From Chroogloeocystis siderophila 5.2 s.c.1 (GTDB lineage: Bacteria; Cyanobacteriota; Cyanobacteriia; Cyanobacteriales; Chroococcidiopsidaceae), in assembly GCF_001904655.1 (NCBI RefSeq), contig NZ_MRCC01000017.1:52685-116684 (forward strand): a stretch of DNA of 64,000 bases, read 5' to 3'. A model generated the notes under the pieces. It saw nothing but the letters and a program-made list of their open reading frames with translations, had not been told where the DNA came from and made no database searches. A program made the translations under genes and the position numbers. The first letter of the stretch is position 1; every line of letters starts with the position of its first letter. Shown one piece after another: positions 26,265 through 35,225 of this stretch.

Positions 26265-26747
26265 ATGATGCGTCGCCTACTCTCTTCCTCAAAATATATT
26301 ATGATTTTGCCTGCTTTGTCTAATGTGTTAGTAGCCTTGGTATTGATGATTTATTGTACTATACAAACCTTGGCTGCTTTTATTAATTTGCTTCAACGAA
26401 GTTTTAGTGGCGGCTTATCTAAAACTGTTGTTTTTGATGCTGCTATTAGTTTTTTATAAATAGCTGATCTTGTGCTTTTGGCAACTGTAATTTTAGTGAT
26501 CTGTCTTGGTTTAGACGAGCTTTTTATTAGTCAGCTTAATTTGCCAAGCTGGTTATTAATTGGCAATCTTGGCGATCTTCAAGATAATCTTATTGGTACT
26601 GTTGTTGCTGTTATATTTATTCTATTTCTTGGGGCAGTTGTTAATAATATTCCTAACTTATTACCCTTCGGTGCATCTGTGGCTTTAGTAATTGTTGCCT
26701 TAGCCATTTTTACTAATTGGGTTCCTAACTTGAAGAAAAATTCATAA
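26265..26747 (+). pseudogene. UPF0114/YqhA-family membrane protein broken by one stop codon
   Basis: Two open stretches in the same frame (26265-26459 and 26460-26747) together encode one four-helix membrane protein with the look of UPF0114. The first part holds 'LVALVLMIYCTIQTLAAFIN'; the second holds 'VICLGLDELFIS', 'LPSWLLIGNLGDLQDNLIG' and 'VIFILFLGAVV'. They are parted by a single TAA at 26457-26459, in a helix that is continuous in relatives. A GTG at 26472 could restart the second half. It is a recent nonsense mutation, a sequencing error, or two fragments made separately; the rest of the sequence is intact. Confidence 0.72.
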
Positions 26748-26775
26748 AAATTTAAAATAAATAGCAATTTTTTAA

Positions 26776-26806
26776 CAACCGCAGAGACGCTGAGAACACA
26801 GAGAGA
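26776..26806. repeat. dispersed 30-bp intergenic repeat, copy 2
   Basis: Reverse complement begins CTCTCTGTGTTCTCAGCGTC and continues TCTGCGGTTG. It matches the copy at 11832-11861 with few changes. Confidence 0.65.
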
Positions 26807-26900
26807 AAAATTAGGAAAGATGTTACGAATGGTTTAGAAGCGCTATAGTAGCTGTAGAAAATAGTTAATAAGATAAATATATAAATAGCTTAAATTTGAA

Positions 26901-28268
26901 ATGCGAGTAACTTCTTCTATACAAACTCCTGCACTACTGCAAACTTTGCAATTAATTTCTGAACCAACTAAGTTCTTAGAAAGTTGTGTGCAGCGGTATG
27001 GAGATCCTTTTACTGTTAGAGTACTAGGTTTGAATTCTCCACCAGTTGTGTTTTTTGGTAGTCCCCAAGCTATTAAAGAAATCTTTGCTTTACCAGGTGA
27101 GAAGTTTGATTTTAAAAAGGCTACTCATGTTTTCAAACCGTTGATGGGAGAGAAATCAATTATTTTACAAGAAGGTCGTAGTCATCAGCGCCAGAAACAA
27201 TTAATGATGCCACCGTTTCATGGCGATCGCATGAAAGCTTATGGTGAAATTATCGCGCAAATTACGACAAACGTCACTGACCAATGGTCTGTAGGAAAAG
27301 TCATTTCGCTACAGCACGAAATGTCAAATATTACTTTGCAGATTATTTTACGAGTTGTCTTTGGAATTAGTCCAGGAACGCGCTATGACAAAATTCAAAT
27401 GTTACTTGGTTCGCTATTAGATGATGTCACGAAGCCTTTGTACTCTAGTTTGTTTTTCTTTCCACCGCTACAAAAGGATTTGGGTGCCTGGAGTCCTTGG
27501 GGAAAATTTTTACGACGCCGACAAGCGATTGATGAGTTAATTTATAGCGAAATTGCGCAGCGTAGGCAAGAAAACAAGACTACGCGTAGTGATATTCTTT
27601 CAATGTTAATAGCTGCACGCGATGAAAACGGTCAACCTCTGACTGATGTAGAGTTGCGCGATCAATTAGTTTCACTACTGTTGTTAGGGTACGAAACTAC
27701 AGCAGCAGCTTTAAGTTGGGCGTTTTATTTAATTCACTCTTCGCCACAAGTTTTGGCAAAATTACTACAAGAATTAGCCGCATCTTCGGCGAATCCTGAA
27801 GATGTTGCTGCTTTACCCTATTTAACCGCAATCTGTCAAGAAACACTGAGAATCTATCCTATTGGCTTAATTTGTACGCCACGAATGGTTAGAGATTCGG
27901 TACAAATAGCAGGCGAAACTTTTCATGCGGAAACTATTGTTGTTCCTTGCATTTATTTAGCGCATCGTCGCCCAGAAACTTATCCTCAACCTGAAGAATT
28001 TTTACCAGAAAGATTTTTAACGCGGAAGTTTTCACCATACGAATATTTACCCTTTGGTGGTGGTATTCGTGGCTGTATTGGAATAGCGTTTTCAATGTAT
28101 GAAATGAAACTTGTGCTGGCAACTATTTTATCGCGCTTTCACTTAGCTTTAGCTGATTCGCGTCCAGCACATCCAGTGCGTCGTGGAATTACCATCATTC
28201 CTTCAGCGAGTGGAATGAACATGGTAGTCAAAGCACAACAACCTGCAAAAGTACCGGTAAAAATGTAG
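26901..28268 (+). CDS. cytochrome P450 (CYP110-like)
   Basis: 455 residues. The haem-ligand Cys392 is in 'FGGGIRGCIGIAFS'. The I-helix oxygen-activation motif is 'LLLGYETTAAALSW' and the K-helix ExxR is 'ETLRIYPIGL'. 'PERFLTRKFSPYEYLPFGGG' gives the PERF region. There is no membrane anchor, so it is a soluble bacterial P450. Cyanobacterial CYP110 enzymes oxidise fatty acids or terpenes; a specific substrate cannot be read here. The DUF2993 gene follows 144 bp downstream on the same strand. No ferredoxin or reductase gene is adjacent, so general cellular ferredoxin is the likely electron donor. Confidence 0.93.
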   Translation: MRVTSSIQTPALLQTLQLISEPTKFLESCVQRYGDPFTVRVLGLNSPPVVFFGSPQAIKEIFALPGEKFDFKKATHVFKPLMGEKSIILQEGRSHQRQKQLMMPPFHGDRMKAYGEIIAQITTNVTDQWSVGKVISLQHEMSNITLQIILRVVFGISPGTRYDKIQMLLGSLLDDVTKPLYSSLFFFPPLQKDLGAWSPWGKFLRRRQAIDELIYSEIAQRRQENKTTRSDILSMLIAARDENGQPLTDVELRDQLVSLLLLGYETTAAALSWAFYLIHSSPQVLAKLLQELAASSANPEDVAALPYLTAICQETLRIYPIGLICTPRMVRDSVQIAGETFHAETIVVPCIYLAHRRPETYPQPEEFLPERFLTRKFSPYEYLPFGGGIRGCIGIAFSMYEMKLVLATILSRFHLALADSRPAHPVRRGITIIPSASGMNMVVKAQQPAKVPVKM

Positions 28269-28411
28269 TTTTTTCTACCAAAGTGTTTATTCCGTAATAT
28301 AGATTTCCGTTGCTGCTGCAACTTCTACAGTAACAGTTAGAAGACTTATAAATCTTGAGTTTGTACAACGCAAGCTTTGAATTAGTAGCATCAGAGGAAA
28401 TCGCAAATATC

Positions 28412-29155
28412 ATGTTGGATGACACACGGTTAGAAGAACAGGCTATCAGTAAAGCAGCAGAAATTGGACTTTCTAGCCAAATCGAGCAAGCTGAGGAAAT
28501 TAATGTCGAGGTTAAAACTGATCTGTGGAAGATTTTACAAGGACAAGCAGATTCCGTTGCGATCGCTGGTGAAGGTGTTGTACTGCAAAAAGATATCCGC
28601 GTCCAGCACATGGAACTGTCTACAGATAAAATTGACATCAATCCTTTCAGTGCTTTACTTGGACAAGTCGAACTCAATCAACCGGTACAAGCTAACGCCC
28701 GTCTAGTCATGTCTCAAGATGATCTCAACCGCGCGCTGAATAGCGATTATGTTCTTGACCAAGCGCAATTTGATTTGGATGTCGATGGGGAAAAGGTCAA
28801 CTTGGCAATGCAGCAAATGCAACTCACGCTACCAGGTAACAATCAAATGGTGTTTGATGGTCAGGCTGTGTTGCAGGAAAAAGGTACTAACCGCCAAGTT
28901 GCCTTTCATGCAACAGCACGCCCGCGTACTCAAACTGAACCAATCATGCTAGAAGGGTTTACCTGTACCGAAGGCGATGGCTTTTCCTTGGAATTTACTG
29001 CGGCTTTGATGCAAAAAGTCAAGGAACTGGTTAATTCCGCTTACATCGATTTAGATACAATGGTGTTGCGTGTGAGCAACATGGAAGTACAGCAGGGCAG
29101 TATTTTACTTCAAGCTCAAGCTTTAGTTCGCGAACTTCCTACGATGGAACAATAA
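28412..29155 (+). CDS. DUF2993 (LmeA-like) protein
   Basis: 247 residues, alternating strands typical of DUF2993: 'AISKAAEIGLSSQIEQAEEI', 'VKTDLWKILQGQADSVAIAG', 'ELSTDKIDINPFSALLGQ' and 'LNQPVQANARLVMSQDDLNR'. Family members are lipid-binding or mannan-related proteins in actinobacteria; in cyanobacteria the role is unknown. A TTG at 28355 opens a longer frame, but the ATG at 28412 with AGAGGAA about 11 bp upstream is preferred. There is no signal peptide from this start, so export is doubtful. It may be co-transcribed with the P450. Confidence 0.82.
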   Translation: MLDDTRLEEQAISKAAEIGLSSQIEQAEEINVEVKTDLWKILQGQADSVAIAGEGVVLQKDIRVQHMELSTDKIDINPFSALLGQVELNQPVQANARLVMSQDDLNRALNSDYVLDQAQFDLDVDGEKVNLAMQQMQLTLPGNNQMVFDGQAVLQEKGTNRQVAFHATARPRTQTEPIMLEGFTCTEGDGFSLEFTAALMQKVKELVNSAYIDLDTMVLRVSNMEVQQGSILLQAQALVRELPTMEQ

Positions 29156-29217
29156 TATCGTTTTGGAGTTCGTAAGCGATCACCTCACCAAACACAATTT
29201 GGCATGACTTCTAAATT

Positions 29218-29462
29218 CTAAGACTTCTCGGTTAGAGTATCCTCATCTGGGTCAATGCCCAAAGCTCTTAACCGCTCTGCTAGTCGTTCTGCACGCTGGC
29301 GTTCTTGTTCTACCTCAGTAATAATTCAGGTTGAAAGTCATGAAACTCATCGGGCAAGCCAGGCTCCTGTGGATCTTCGCTGGGTAAATCATACATCGTG
29401 GGTAGCGTTTCTCTAGCAGGACGCGGCGGATCAGTCTGCTCGATGTATCTAGCAAAAGACAT
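29218..29462 (-). pseudogene. internally deleted Uma2-family (DUF820) endonuclease remnant
   Basis: The minus strand starts 'MSFARYIEQTDPPRPARETL' and 'PTMYDLPSEDPQEPGLPDEF', the usual N-terminus of a cyanobacterial Uma2 protein. After about 47 codons it meets a stop. In a second frame, directly joined, comes 'ERQRAERLAERLRALGIDPD', the usual coiled C-terminal tail, ending in TAG at 29218. The middle (some 150-200 residues with the nuclease core) is missing, so this is a deletion-plus-frameshift relic. Confidence 0.78.
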
Positions 29463-29589
29463 AACAACTTTTATGATGTAGAAAAGCGTCTTACAGATTA
29501 TATTAAATCAGTTTGACGGATATGAACTCATTGCCATAATAAGTAATTAGCCAACTATTCATTCCTGAAAACAAGTTAAAGCGCCAAGC

Positions 29590-30468
29590 TTACTTATCAC
29601 GTAAGGGCCACCACGATACTTTATCTCTCGTCGCGCTGTAAGTTTCCTTCAACCGTTCAGCATCGATAACTTTAATTGTGTCACTTGAAGGATCGCTTGC
29701 TTTTACTGGTGCAAGTAACTTAACTTGACGCATTCCTTTAATTACTTGCTCAACAGTACGATGGTTAAGTTGGCTGGCACGCGCAATCACATCAATGGGT
29801 AAGTCAAAGATATAAGTTGCGTTTGTTTCTGGTTGATTGCCTAGTTCACGTTCTTGATACACCAGCGCACGTAACAAAGCTGCAACAGCTTGCGGCGGGT
29901 AAGTGCTGCCATTGAGTAAATGATATTGAAATTTTTGTTGGAGTTCAAATAGCAAATCGTAGCGCTGGCGAAAGACTTCACTATCTTCGTAAAGTGCTTG
30001 CACTGTTTCGACTGGAATTTTGATGACATCCGTTGTTTTATAAGCTTCTACCAAGCTAGGAAATGCCTTACAGATCAGTCCGTAGCTAAAAGGTAAACTT
30101 TGCATTCCAAAGCAACTACCAGGATAGCTAATACCAATGACTCGATCTAAAGGAGTGCTGCGGATCACCACAGGACCTCCAGCCATGATCGCATATAACA
30201 CGTCTAGAGTTTCACCTTTCTGAAAAGCTGTATAAATTGGACGACTCGCATATAACTTCACTTGTGATATGTCATCAAGACGCAGGTAGCTACTTAGCCA
30301 TGCTTCATCCAAGCCTCGAAAGAGATAGTTACTTTGAGTTAACACCCTGACGATGTTAGGTTCCGTAAGATGCTTAGCTTGTGTTGCCATGCCGAAGACT
30401 TTGAGCAAGCAATTTTCTTTATTGTTGCATGAAATACAATTGTACTTCTCACAAAATTTGTATTTCAA
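29590..30468 (-). CDS. Crp/Fnr-family regulator with FNR-like N-terminal cysteines
   Basis: A cyclic-nucleotide-binding fold (about residues 60-160, 'YASRPIYTAFQKGETLDVLY') is followed by a winged helix ('DLPIDVIARASQLNHRTVEQ'). The C-terminal 60 residues include 'VIDAERLKETY'. From a TTG start at 30468, residues 6-20 contain Cys6, Cys11, Cys14 and Cys20. The C-x2-C-x5-C part equals the spacing of the oxygen-sensing 4Fe-4S cluster in FNR. The first ATG (30390) would remove all four. No ribosome site distinguishes the starts. If the longer form is real, this would be a redox or oxygen sensor; otherwise it is an ordinary Crp-like protein. Target genes unknown. Confidence 0.83.
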   Translation of the reverse strand: MKYKFCEKYNCISCNNKENCLLKVFGMATQAKHLTEPNIVRVLTQSNYLFRGLDEAWLSSYLRLDDISQVKLYASRPIYTAFQKGETLDVLYAIMAGGPVVIRSTPLDRVIGISYPGSCFGMQSLPFSYGLICKAFPSLVEAYKTTDVIKIPVETVQALYEDSEVFRQRYDLLFELQQKFQYHLLNGSTYPPQAVAALLRALVYQERELGNQPETNATYIFDLPIDVIARASQLNHRTVEQVIKGMRQVKLLAPVKASDPSSDTIKVIDAERLKETYSATRDKVSWWPLRDK

Positions 30469-30651
30469 ATGTTTTGAATTGTAATTGCGTTTTTAGCAAG
30501 TTACAGATATGATTGAATTTCAATAGAAACTGATGTTAACTCTGTTAAACGATAATCTTAAGAGTTCTTGATGGTTTCTGCTCAAGGTCTTAAATGACGA
30601 TCGCGCATAGCACTGCGCTAAAAGCGATCGCCGCTATTAGAATTAGTAGAG

Positions 30652-31311
30652 ATGTTTTCTATGGGACATAAGATGCAAGAGTGGTTGCGAACAGAAATTG
30701 TAGATGATGCGCCTATAGACGATGAGGAAGAACTCCTTCCTGAACGAAAATACCCGGCAAATCAAGGGTTTGTTCTCTGGTTGACAGGGCTAAGTGGTTC
30801 AGGTAAAAGCTCAATTGCTCGAAGAATCGAACAAGAACTGAAAGAACGCAGTTGTCTAGTCGAAGTTCTTGACGGCGATGTGGTGCGCACCAACCTTTCC
30901 AAAGGCTTAGGCTATAGCCGCGAAGATCGCAACACGAATATTCGTCGTATTGGTTTTGTCGCAAACCTTCTAAGTCGCAATGGAGTTGCGACAATTGTTG
31001 CGGCGATTAGTCCTTATCAAGATGCGCGAGAAAACTTACGCGCCACAACCGAAAACTTTATCGAAGTCTTTGTGAATGCACCGCTGGAGGTGTGCGAAAC
31101 ACGCGATGTTAAAGGATTATACGCAATGGCACGCGCTGGTGAAATTCGCGCTTTTACAGGTATTGACGATCCCTACGAGGAACCGATAAACCCAGATATT
31201 GTTTGCTACACCGCCGAAGAAACCCTAGAAGAAAGCGTCGCCAAAATTCTCGCGGAACTCGAACAACGCGATTGCATTCCACCCAAGCCACAGATTGAAT
31301 TCTTTATTTAA
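30652..31311 (+). CDS. cysC: adenylyl-sulfate (APS) kinase
   Basis: 219 residues. The P-loop is 'WLTGLSGSGKSSIARRIE'; 'VLDGDVVRTNLSKGLGYSRE' and 'RRIGFVANLLSRNGVATIV' bind APS; 'GLYAMARAGEIRAFTGIDDP' is the lid region. It phosphorylates APS to PAPS, the substrate of the cysH product at 21.5 kb. The N-terminal 38 residues are an acidic extension not needed for catalysis. The ATG at 30652 is used; further ATGs at codons 4 and 8 are possible. It is divergent from the Crp/Fnr gene and followed by a strong palindrome. Confidence 0.95.
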   Translation: MFSMGHKMQEWLRTEIVDDAPIDDEEELLPERKYPANQGFVLWLTGLSGSGKSSIARRIEQELKERSCLVEVLDGDVVRTNLSKGLGYSREDRNTNIRRIGFVANLLSRNGVATIVAAISPYQDARENLRATTENFIEVFVNAPLEVCETRDVKGLYAMARAGEIRAFTGIDDPYEEPINPDIVCYTAEETLEESVAKILAELEQRDCIPPKPQIEFFI

Positions 31312-31380
31312 AATTAAGTTTCTCTGAAGCAAGAAGCAGCTTTCTCCTCACATTCTCGCTTCTGGCTTGGTTCTTCCCAA

Positions 31381-31404
31381 TTTTGGCTAACGCGTTAGCC
31401 AAAA
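31381..31404. repeat. perfect 24-bp palindrome downstream of cysC
   Basis: Half-site TTTTGGCTAACG is followed at once by its exact reverse complement. It is 70 bp after the cysC stop. It lacks a T-tract beyond the stem; the motif core GGCTAACGCGTTAGCC resembles palindromes repeated in cyanobacterial genomes. Confidence 0.65.
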
Positions 31405-31493
31405 GGAATAAGCTCTCTAACCCGCGAATGATTTTGTAATATTTAACTTATTTCTAAGATATCGGGAAGGTACCTGATCGGTGGAGTTCACCC

Positions 31494-33188
31494 ATGCAAG
31501 CGTATGATGTTGTGATTATTGGCGCTGGACATAATGGTCTTGTATGCGCCGCGTATTTACTTAAAGCTGGTTATAGTGTTTTATTACTAGAAAAGCGTTC
31601 GCTTCCTGGTGGCGCAGCAACTACCGAGGAATCGTTACCGCAAGAAGCACCTGGTTTTAAATTTAACTTGTGCGCGATCGACCATGAGTTTATTCACTTA
31701 GGTCCGGTTGTTGAAGAACTCGAACTCGAGAAGTATGGTTTAGAATACCTAGAATGCGATCCTGTCGTCTTTTGCCCGCATCCAGACGGTAAGTACTTTT
31801 TAGGTCATAAATCGCTAGAAAAAACCTGCGCAGAGATTGCACGCTATAGCGAACGTGACGCGAAAAAATATGCTGAATATACCGATTACTGGCAACGGGC
31901 ACTAGGCGCGATGATTCCGATGTTCAACGCCCCACCAAAATCTGTTATTGATATTCTTGGCAACTACGATATTAAAAAAATTAGAGACTTATTCTCTGTC
32001 ATTGGCGCACCATCGAAAACACTCGACTTTATCCGCACGATGTTGACGAGTGCTGAAGATCTACTCAACGAGTGGTTCGACTCCGAATTTCTCAAAGCAC
32101 CACTAGCCCGACTCGCTGCTGAACTCGGTGCGCCGCCTTCGCAAAAAACGATCGCAGTTGGTGCAATTATGATGGCAATGCGCCACGACCCTGGAATGGC
32201 AAGACCGCGCGGCGGTACAGGTGCGCTGGTACAAGCGTTACTCAATTTAGTCAAAAGCAAGGGTGGCGTTGTTCTTTGCGACTCTCACGTCGAGAAGATT
32301 TTAGTCGATAATGGTAAAGCTGTTGGCGTTCGCGTTGCAGGTGGTCAAGAATACCGTGCGAACAAAGGTGTCATCTCGAATATCGACGCGAAGCGAGTCT
32401 TTCTGCAACTAGTAGATAAAAGTGATATCGATCAAGTCGAACCTCATTTGCGCGAACGCTTAGAACGCCGAATTGTGAATAATAATGAAACAATCCTTAA
32501 AATTGACTTAGCGTTAGATGAAGTACCGCGCTTTGAACGATTCGACCATAAAGAGGAATATCTCATCGGTTCGGTATTAATTGCCGATTCGGTGAGTCAT
32601 GTCGAAAAAGCACATAGCGAATGTACTTTGGGTAAGATTCCCGATGACGATCCGTCGATGTATTTGGTAGTTCCCACCGTACGCGATCCTTCAATGGCAC
32701 CTCCTGGAAAGCACACCGCATGGATCGAGTTTTTTGCACCATATCAAATCGCGGGTGCTGAAGGTACCGGCTTAAACGGTACTGGTTGGACAGACGAACT
32801 TAAAAATAAAGTTGCCGATCGCGTAATTGATAAACTCGCAGACTACGCACCGAATGTCAAAAACGCAATCATTGCCCGACAAGTCGAAAGCCCCGCAGAA
32901 TTAGGAAAACGCCTCGGCGCATACAAAGGTAACTATTACCACGTCGATATGACGTTAGATCAAATGGTATTCTTCCGCCCGTTACCAGAAATCGCGAACT
33001 ACCGTACACCTATTGATAATCTGTATCTTACTGGTGCCGGAACTCATCCAGGTGGCTCAATTTCGGGAATGCCAGGACGCAATTGCGCGCGGGTATTTCT
33101 GCAAACGCAACAGCCGATCGCACAAACGCTACGCGATGCTAGAGATTCGATTAAATCTACTGTCGAGTCAGTGTTTAAAATTAACTAA
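31494..33188 (+). CDS. crtO: beta-carotene ketolase, CrtO type
   Basis: 564-residue FAD-dependent oxidoreductase of the phytoene-desaturase superfamily. The dinucleotide fold is 'VVIIGAGHNGLVCAAYLLKA' at the N-terminus, and the C-terminal FAD motif is 'NLYLTGAGTHPGGSISGMPG'. The length and the 'MRHDPGMARPRGGTGALVQA' segment match cyanobacterial CrtO, which adds a keto group to beta-carotene to give echinenone. Other carotenoid genes are not adjacent. A GTGGAG ribosome site lies 8 bp before the ATG. Another desaturase-family role is the alternative, but the length favours CrtO. It acts in or at the membrane. Confidence 0.88.
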   Translation: MQAYDVVIIGAGHNGLVCAAYLLKAGYSVLLLEKRSLPGGAATTEESLPQEAPGFKFNLCAIDHEFIHLGPVVEELELEKYGLEYLECDPVVFCPHPDGKYFLGHKSLEKTCAEIARYSERDAKKYAEYTDYWQRALGAMIPMFNAPPKSVIDILGNYDIKKIRDLFSVIGAPSKTLDFIRTMLTSAEDLLNEWFDSEFLKAPLARLAAELGAPPSQKTIAVGAIMMAMRHDPGMARPRGGTGALVQALLNLVKSKGGVVLCDSHVEKILVDNGKAVGVRVAGGQEYRANKGVISNIDAKRVFLQLVDKSDIDQVEPHLRERLERRIVNNNETILKIDLALDEVPRFERFDHKEEYLIGSVLIADSVSHVEKAHSECTLGKIPDDDPSMYLVVPTVRDPSMAPPGKHTAWIEFFAPYQIAGAEGTGLNGTGWTDELKNKVADRVIDKLADYAPNVKNAIIARQVESPAELGKRLGAYKGNYYHVDMTLDQMVFFRPLPEIANYRTPIDNLYLTGAGTHPGGSISGMPGRNCARVFLQTQQPIAQTLRDARDSIKSTVESVFKIN

Positions 33189-33412
33189 GTTCTTGATGCT
33201 GGTTGTTTGAGGCTTTTCGCCCCCTAAATCCACGCCACTTGCACTCAACGAGGACACCTCCAAGGGCGCAGTGGCTGCCCACGCATTGGGAGATTTTAAT
33301 TTAAAAAAAGCTTTTATGATCGACCCCTCACCCTCATCTAATACCTCCTATAGAGGCAAAAATGTAGCAATTTTGCTGCAATAGTATATACAATGTGACC
33401 AAATCTTAACCA

Positions 33413-34519
33413 ATGACGGCGAGGGTTCTCATTCTTGGAGGTCGGGGGAGGATTGGCAGTAGTGTAGCCCAAGATATTGCCACCTATACTCAAGCAGAAA
33501 TAATAATTACAACTAGAAAACCAGCCGCAGCGATCGCTGTTAAGGAGAGTTTGGGTTCTCAAGTAGAGGTTTTGACGCTCGATCTAGCTGATATCGAAGT
33601 CCTGAGAAAAGCGATCGCATCAGCCGATCTTGTAGTACACAGCGCTGGTCCATTCCATTATCGCGATGCTAGTGTCCTGAAACTTTGCATAGAGCAAGGT
33701 GTAAATTATCTAGATGTGAGCGATCATCCTTCTTTTACGCGTAAAGCTTTAGCATACCAATCTGCCGCAGCAGAGGCGGGAGTTACCGCAATTGTTAATA
33801 CGGGGATATTCCCTGGGATTTCTAATAGTATGGTGCGCGAAGGTGTTGAGCAATTTGACCAAGCCCAACGCATTCATTTGAGTTATATCGTTTCCGGTTC
33901 TGGTGGTGCGGGAGTTACGGTGATGCGTACCACGTTTTTGGGATTGCAGAAACCCTTTGAGGCTTGGATTGATGGTCAATGGCAACAAGTGAACCCGTAC
34001 AGCGATCGCGAAGCAATTGAGTTTCCCAAACCCTACGGGCGATCGCACGTTTACTGGTTTAATATGCCAGAAGCATTTACTTTACCCGAAGCATTTCCAA
34101 CTGTCAAAACCGTTATTACAAAATTTGGTTCGCGTCCTGATTTTTATAATCACCTCACCTGGATTGCGGCGCACTGGTTTCCTAAACCGTTGATGCAAAA
34201 ATCAAGTGCAATCGAATTTTTAGCTTATGTCAGCCATACTATGACCGACGTCACGAATCATTTTAGTGGGATTGGTGTGGCAATTCGTTCAGAAGTTAGC
34301 GGCGATAAACAAGGCACGCAAGCAACTTATTGTTCAACTTTAGTACATGAAAATACGGCGATCGCCGCTGGTTGCGGTACAGGTAGTCTAGCTCAATTCT
34401 TACTCGAAGGAAAACTCAAAAAACCTGGAGTTTGGGCTGTAGAACAAGCTGTACCTACAAATTTGTTCCATCAAGCTATTGCTAGCCGAGGCATAAAACT
34501 GCATCACGAATGGCTATGA
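33413..34519 (+). CDS. saccharopine dehydrogenase-like NAD(P)-binding oxidoreductase
   Basis: 368 residues. The N-terminal Rossmann motif is 'RVLILGGRGRIGSSVAQDIA'; 'ADLVVHSAGPFHY' and 'NYLDVSDHPSF' are typical of saccharopine dehydrogenase-like reductases, as is the 'NTGIFPGISNSMVREGVEQF' block. The C-terminal part (150-368) is less distinctive. No lysine-pathway partner lies nearby; in cyanobacteria such proteins are of unknown substrate. It follows crtO by 225 bp on the same strand, so a link to pigment or lipid chemistry is possible but speculative. Confidence 0.8.
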   Translation: MTARVLILGGRGRIGSSVAQDIATYTQAEIIITTRKPAAAIAVKESLGSQVEVLTLDLADIEVLRKAIASADLVVHSAGPFHYRDASVLKLCIEQGVNYLDVSDHPSFTRKALAYQSAAAEAGVTAIVNTGIFPGISNSMVREGVEQFDQAQRIHLSYIVSGSGGAGVTVMRTTFLGLQKPFEAWIDGQWQQVNPYSDREAIEFPKPYGRSHVYWFNMPEAFTLPEAFPTVKTVITKFGSRPDFYNHLTWIAAHWFPKPLMQKSSAIEFLAYVSHTMTDVTNHFSGIGVAIRSEVSGDKQGTQATYCSTLVHENTAIAAGCGTGSLAQFLLEGKLKKPGVWAVEQAVPTNLFHQAIASRGIKLHHEWL

Positions 34520-34661
34520 CGATTTTTTAGTTCTAATCTATCTTTAGAGAGAAGGCAGCACTAAATTTATCAAAGTAGTATGCGGTTCTTACAGATTAGT
34601 GTTGGATTTAATCCATAACTACGCTACACACTACTAGCCTTCATCTAGCGAGGATAATCTC

Positions 34662-35027
34662 ATGCAACGACTTTTGAATTCATGGCGAGTAGCTCTACGA
34701 ATTTTTGCCATTTGTTTGATACTTATCTTAATACCATGTTTAGTTATTGTTGGTACTGCACCTAGTTATGCTACTACGTATGCAGAACAAAAATTGGTAC
34801 CTCCACAAGAAAAATTTCTCACATCAGAAGAAAAGATTGAACGTGCCTATGAGTTGGGTGAAGGGGCTGGAATGCTTGAAGAAGCAAAGCAAGCTTCGGC
34901 AAAGGCTAATATATTGACAAAACCTAATAAAACAGTCAACGTAAACACTGTAACGACGTCTAAATCCGAAGAAGGTTTACTAGAAAAAGCGAAAGAAATA
35001 GTAGAAAAAGTCAAAGGAAACGAATAG
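34662..35027 (+). CDS. small secreted hypothetical protein
   Basis: 121 residues with a hydrophobic signal or anchor at 14-36 ('IFAICLILILIPCLVIVG') and a likely cut near 'PSYATTYA'. The remainder is charged and partly helical, with Lys/Glu-rich ends ('LLEKAKEIVEKVKGNE'). It looks like a small periplasmic or lumenal stress-type protein. A good site GCGAGGAT sits 7 bp before the ATG. No function is recognised. Confidence 0.68.
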   Translation: MQRLLNSWRVALRIFAICLILILIPCLVIVGTAPSYATTYAEQKLVPPQEKFLTSEEKIERAYELGEGAGMLEEAKQASAKANILTKPNKTVNVNTVTTSKSEEGLLEKAKEIVEKVKGNE

Positions 35028-35225
35028 AAAAAACTGAATTTGATGTCGGTATTTGAGTATAAGTTTAGGCTCGATTTACCGACATTATTCAAAAAATAAA
35101 TTATAATTTTGGCTTTCTTACCTAAGGCTGATTAAATTGCGATCGCCAATTGACACGATTGAGTTAACGTCGATTGATTCGTAGCTCCACCGAAGTGCGA
35201 TAACTGCAACCGTAGGTAAATCAAA

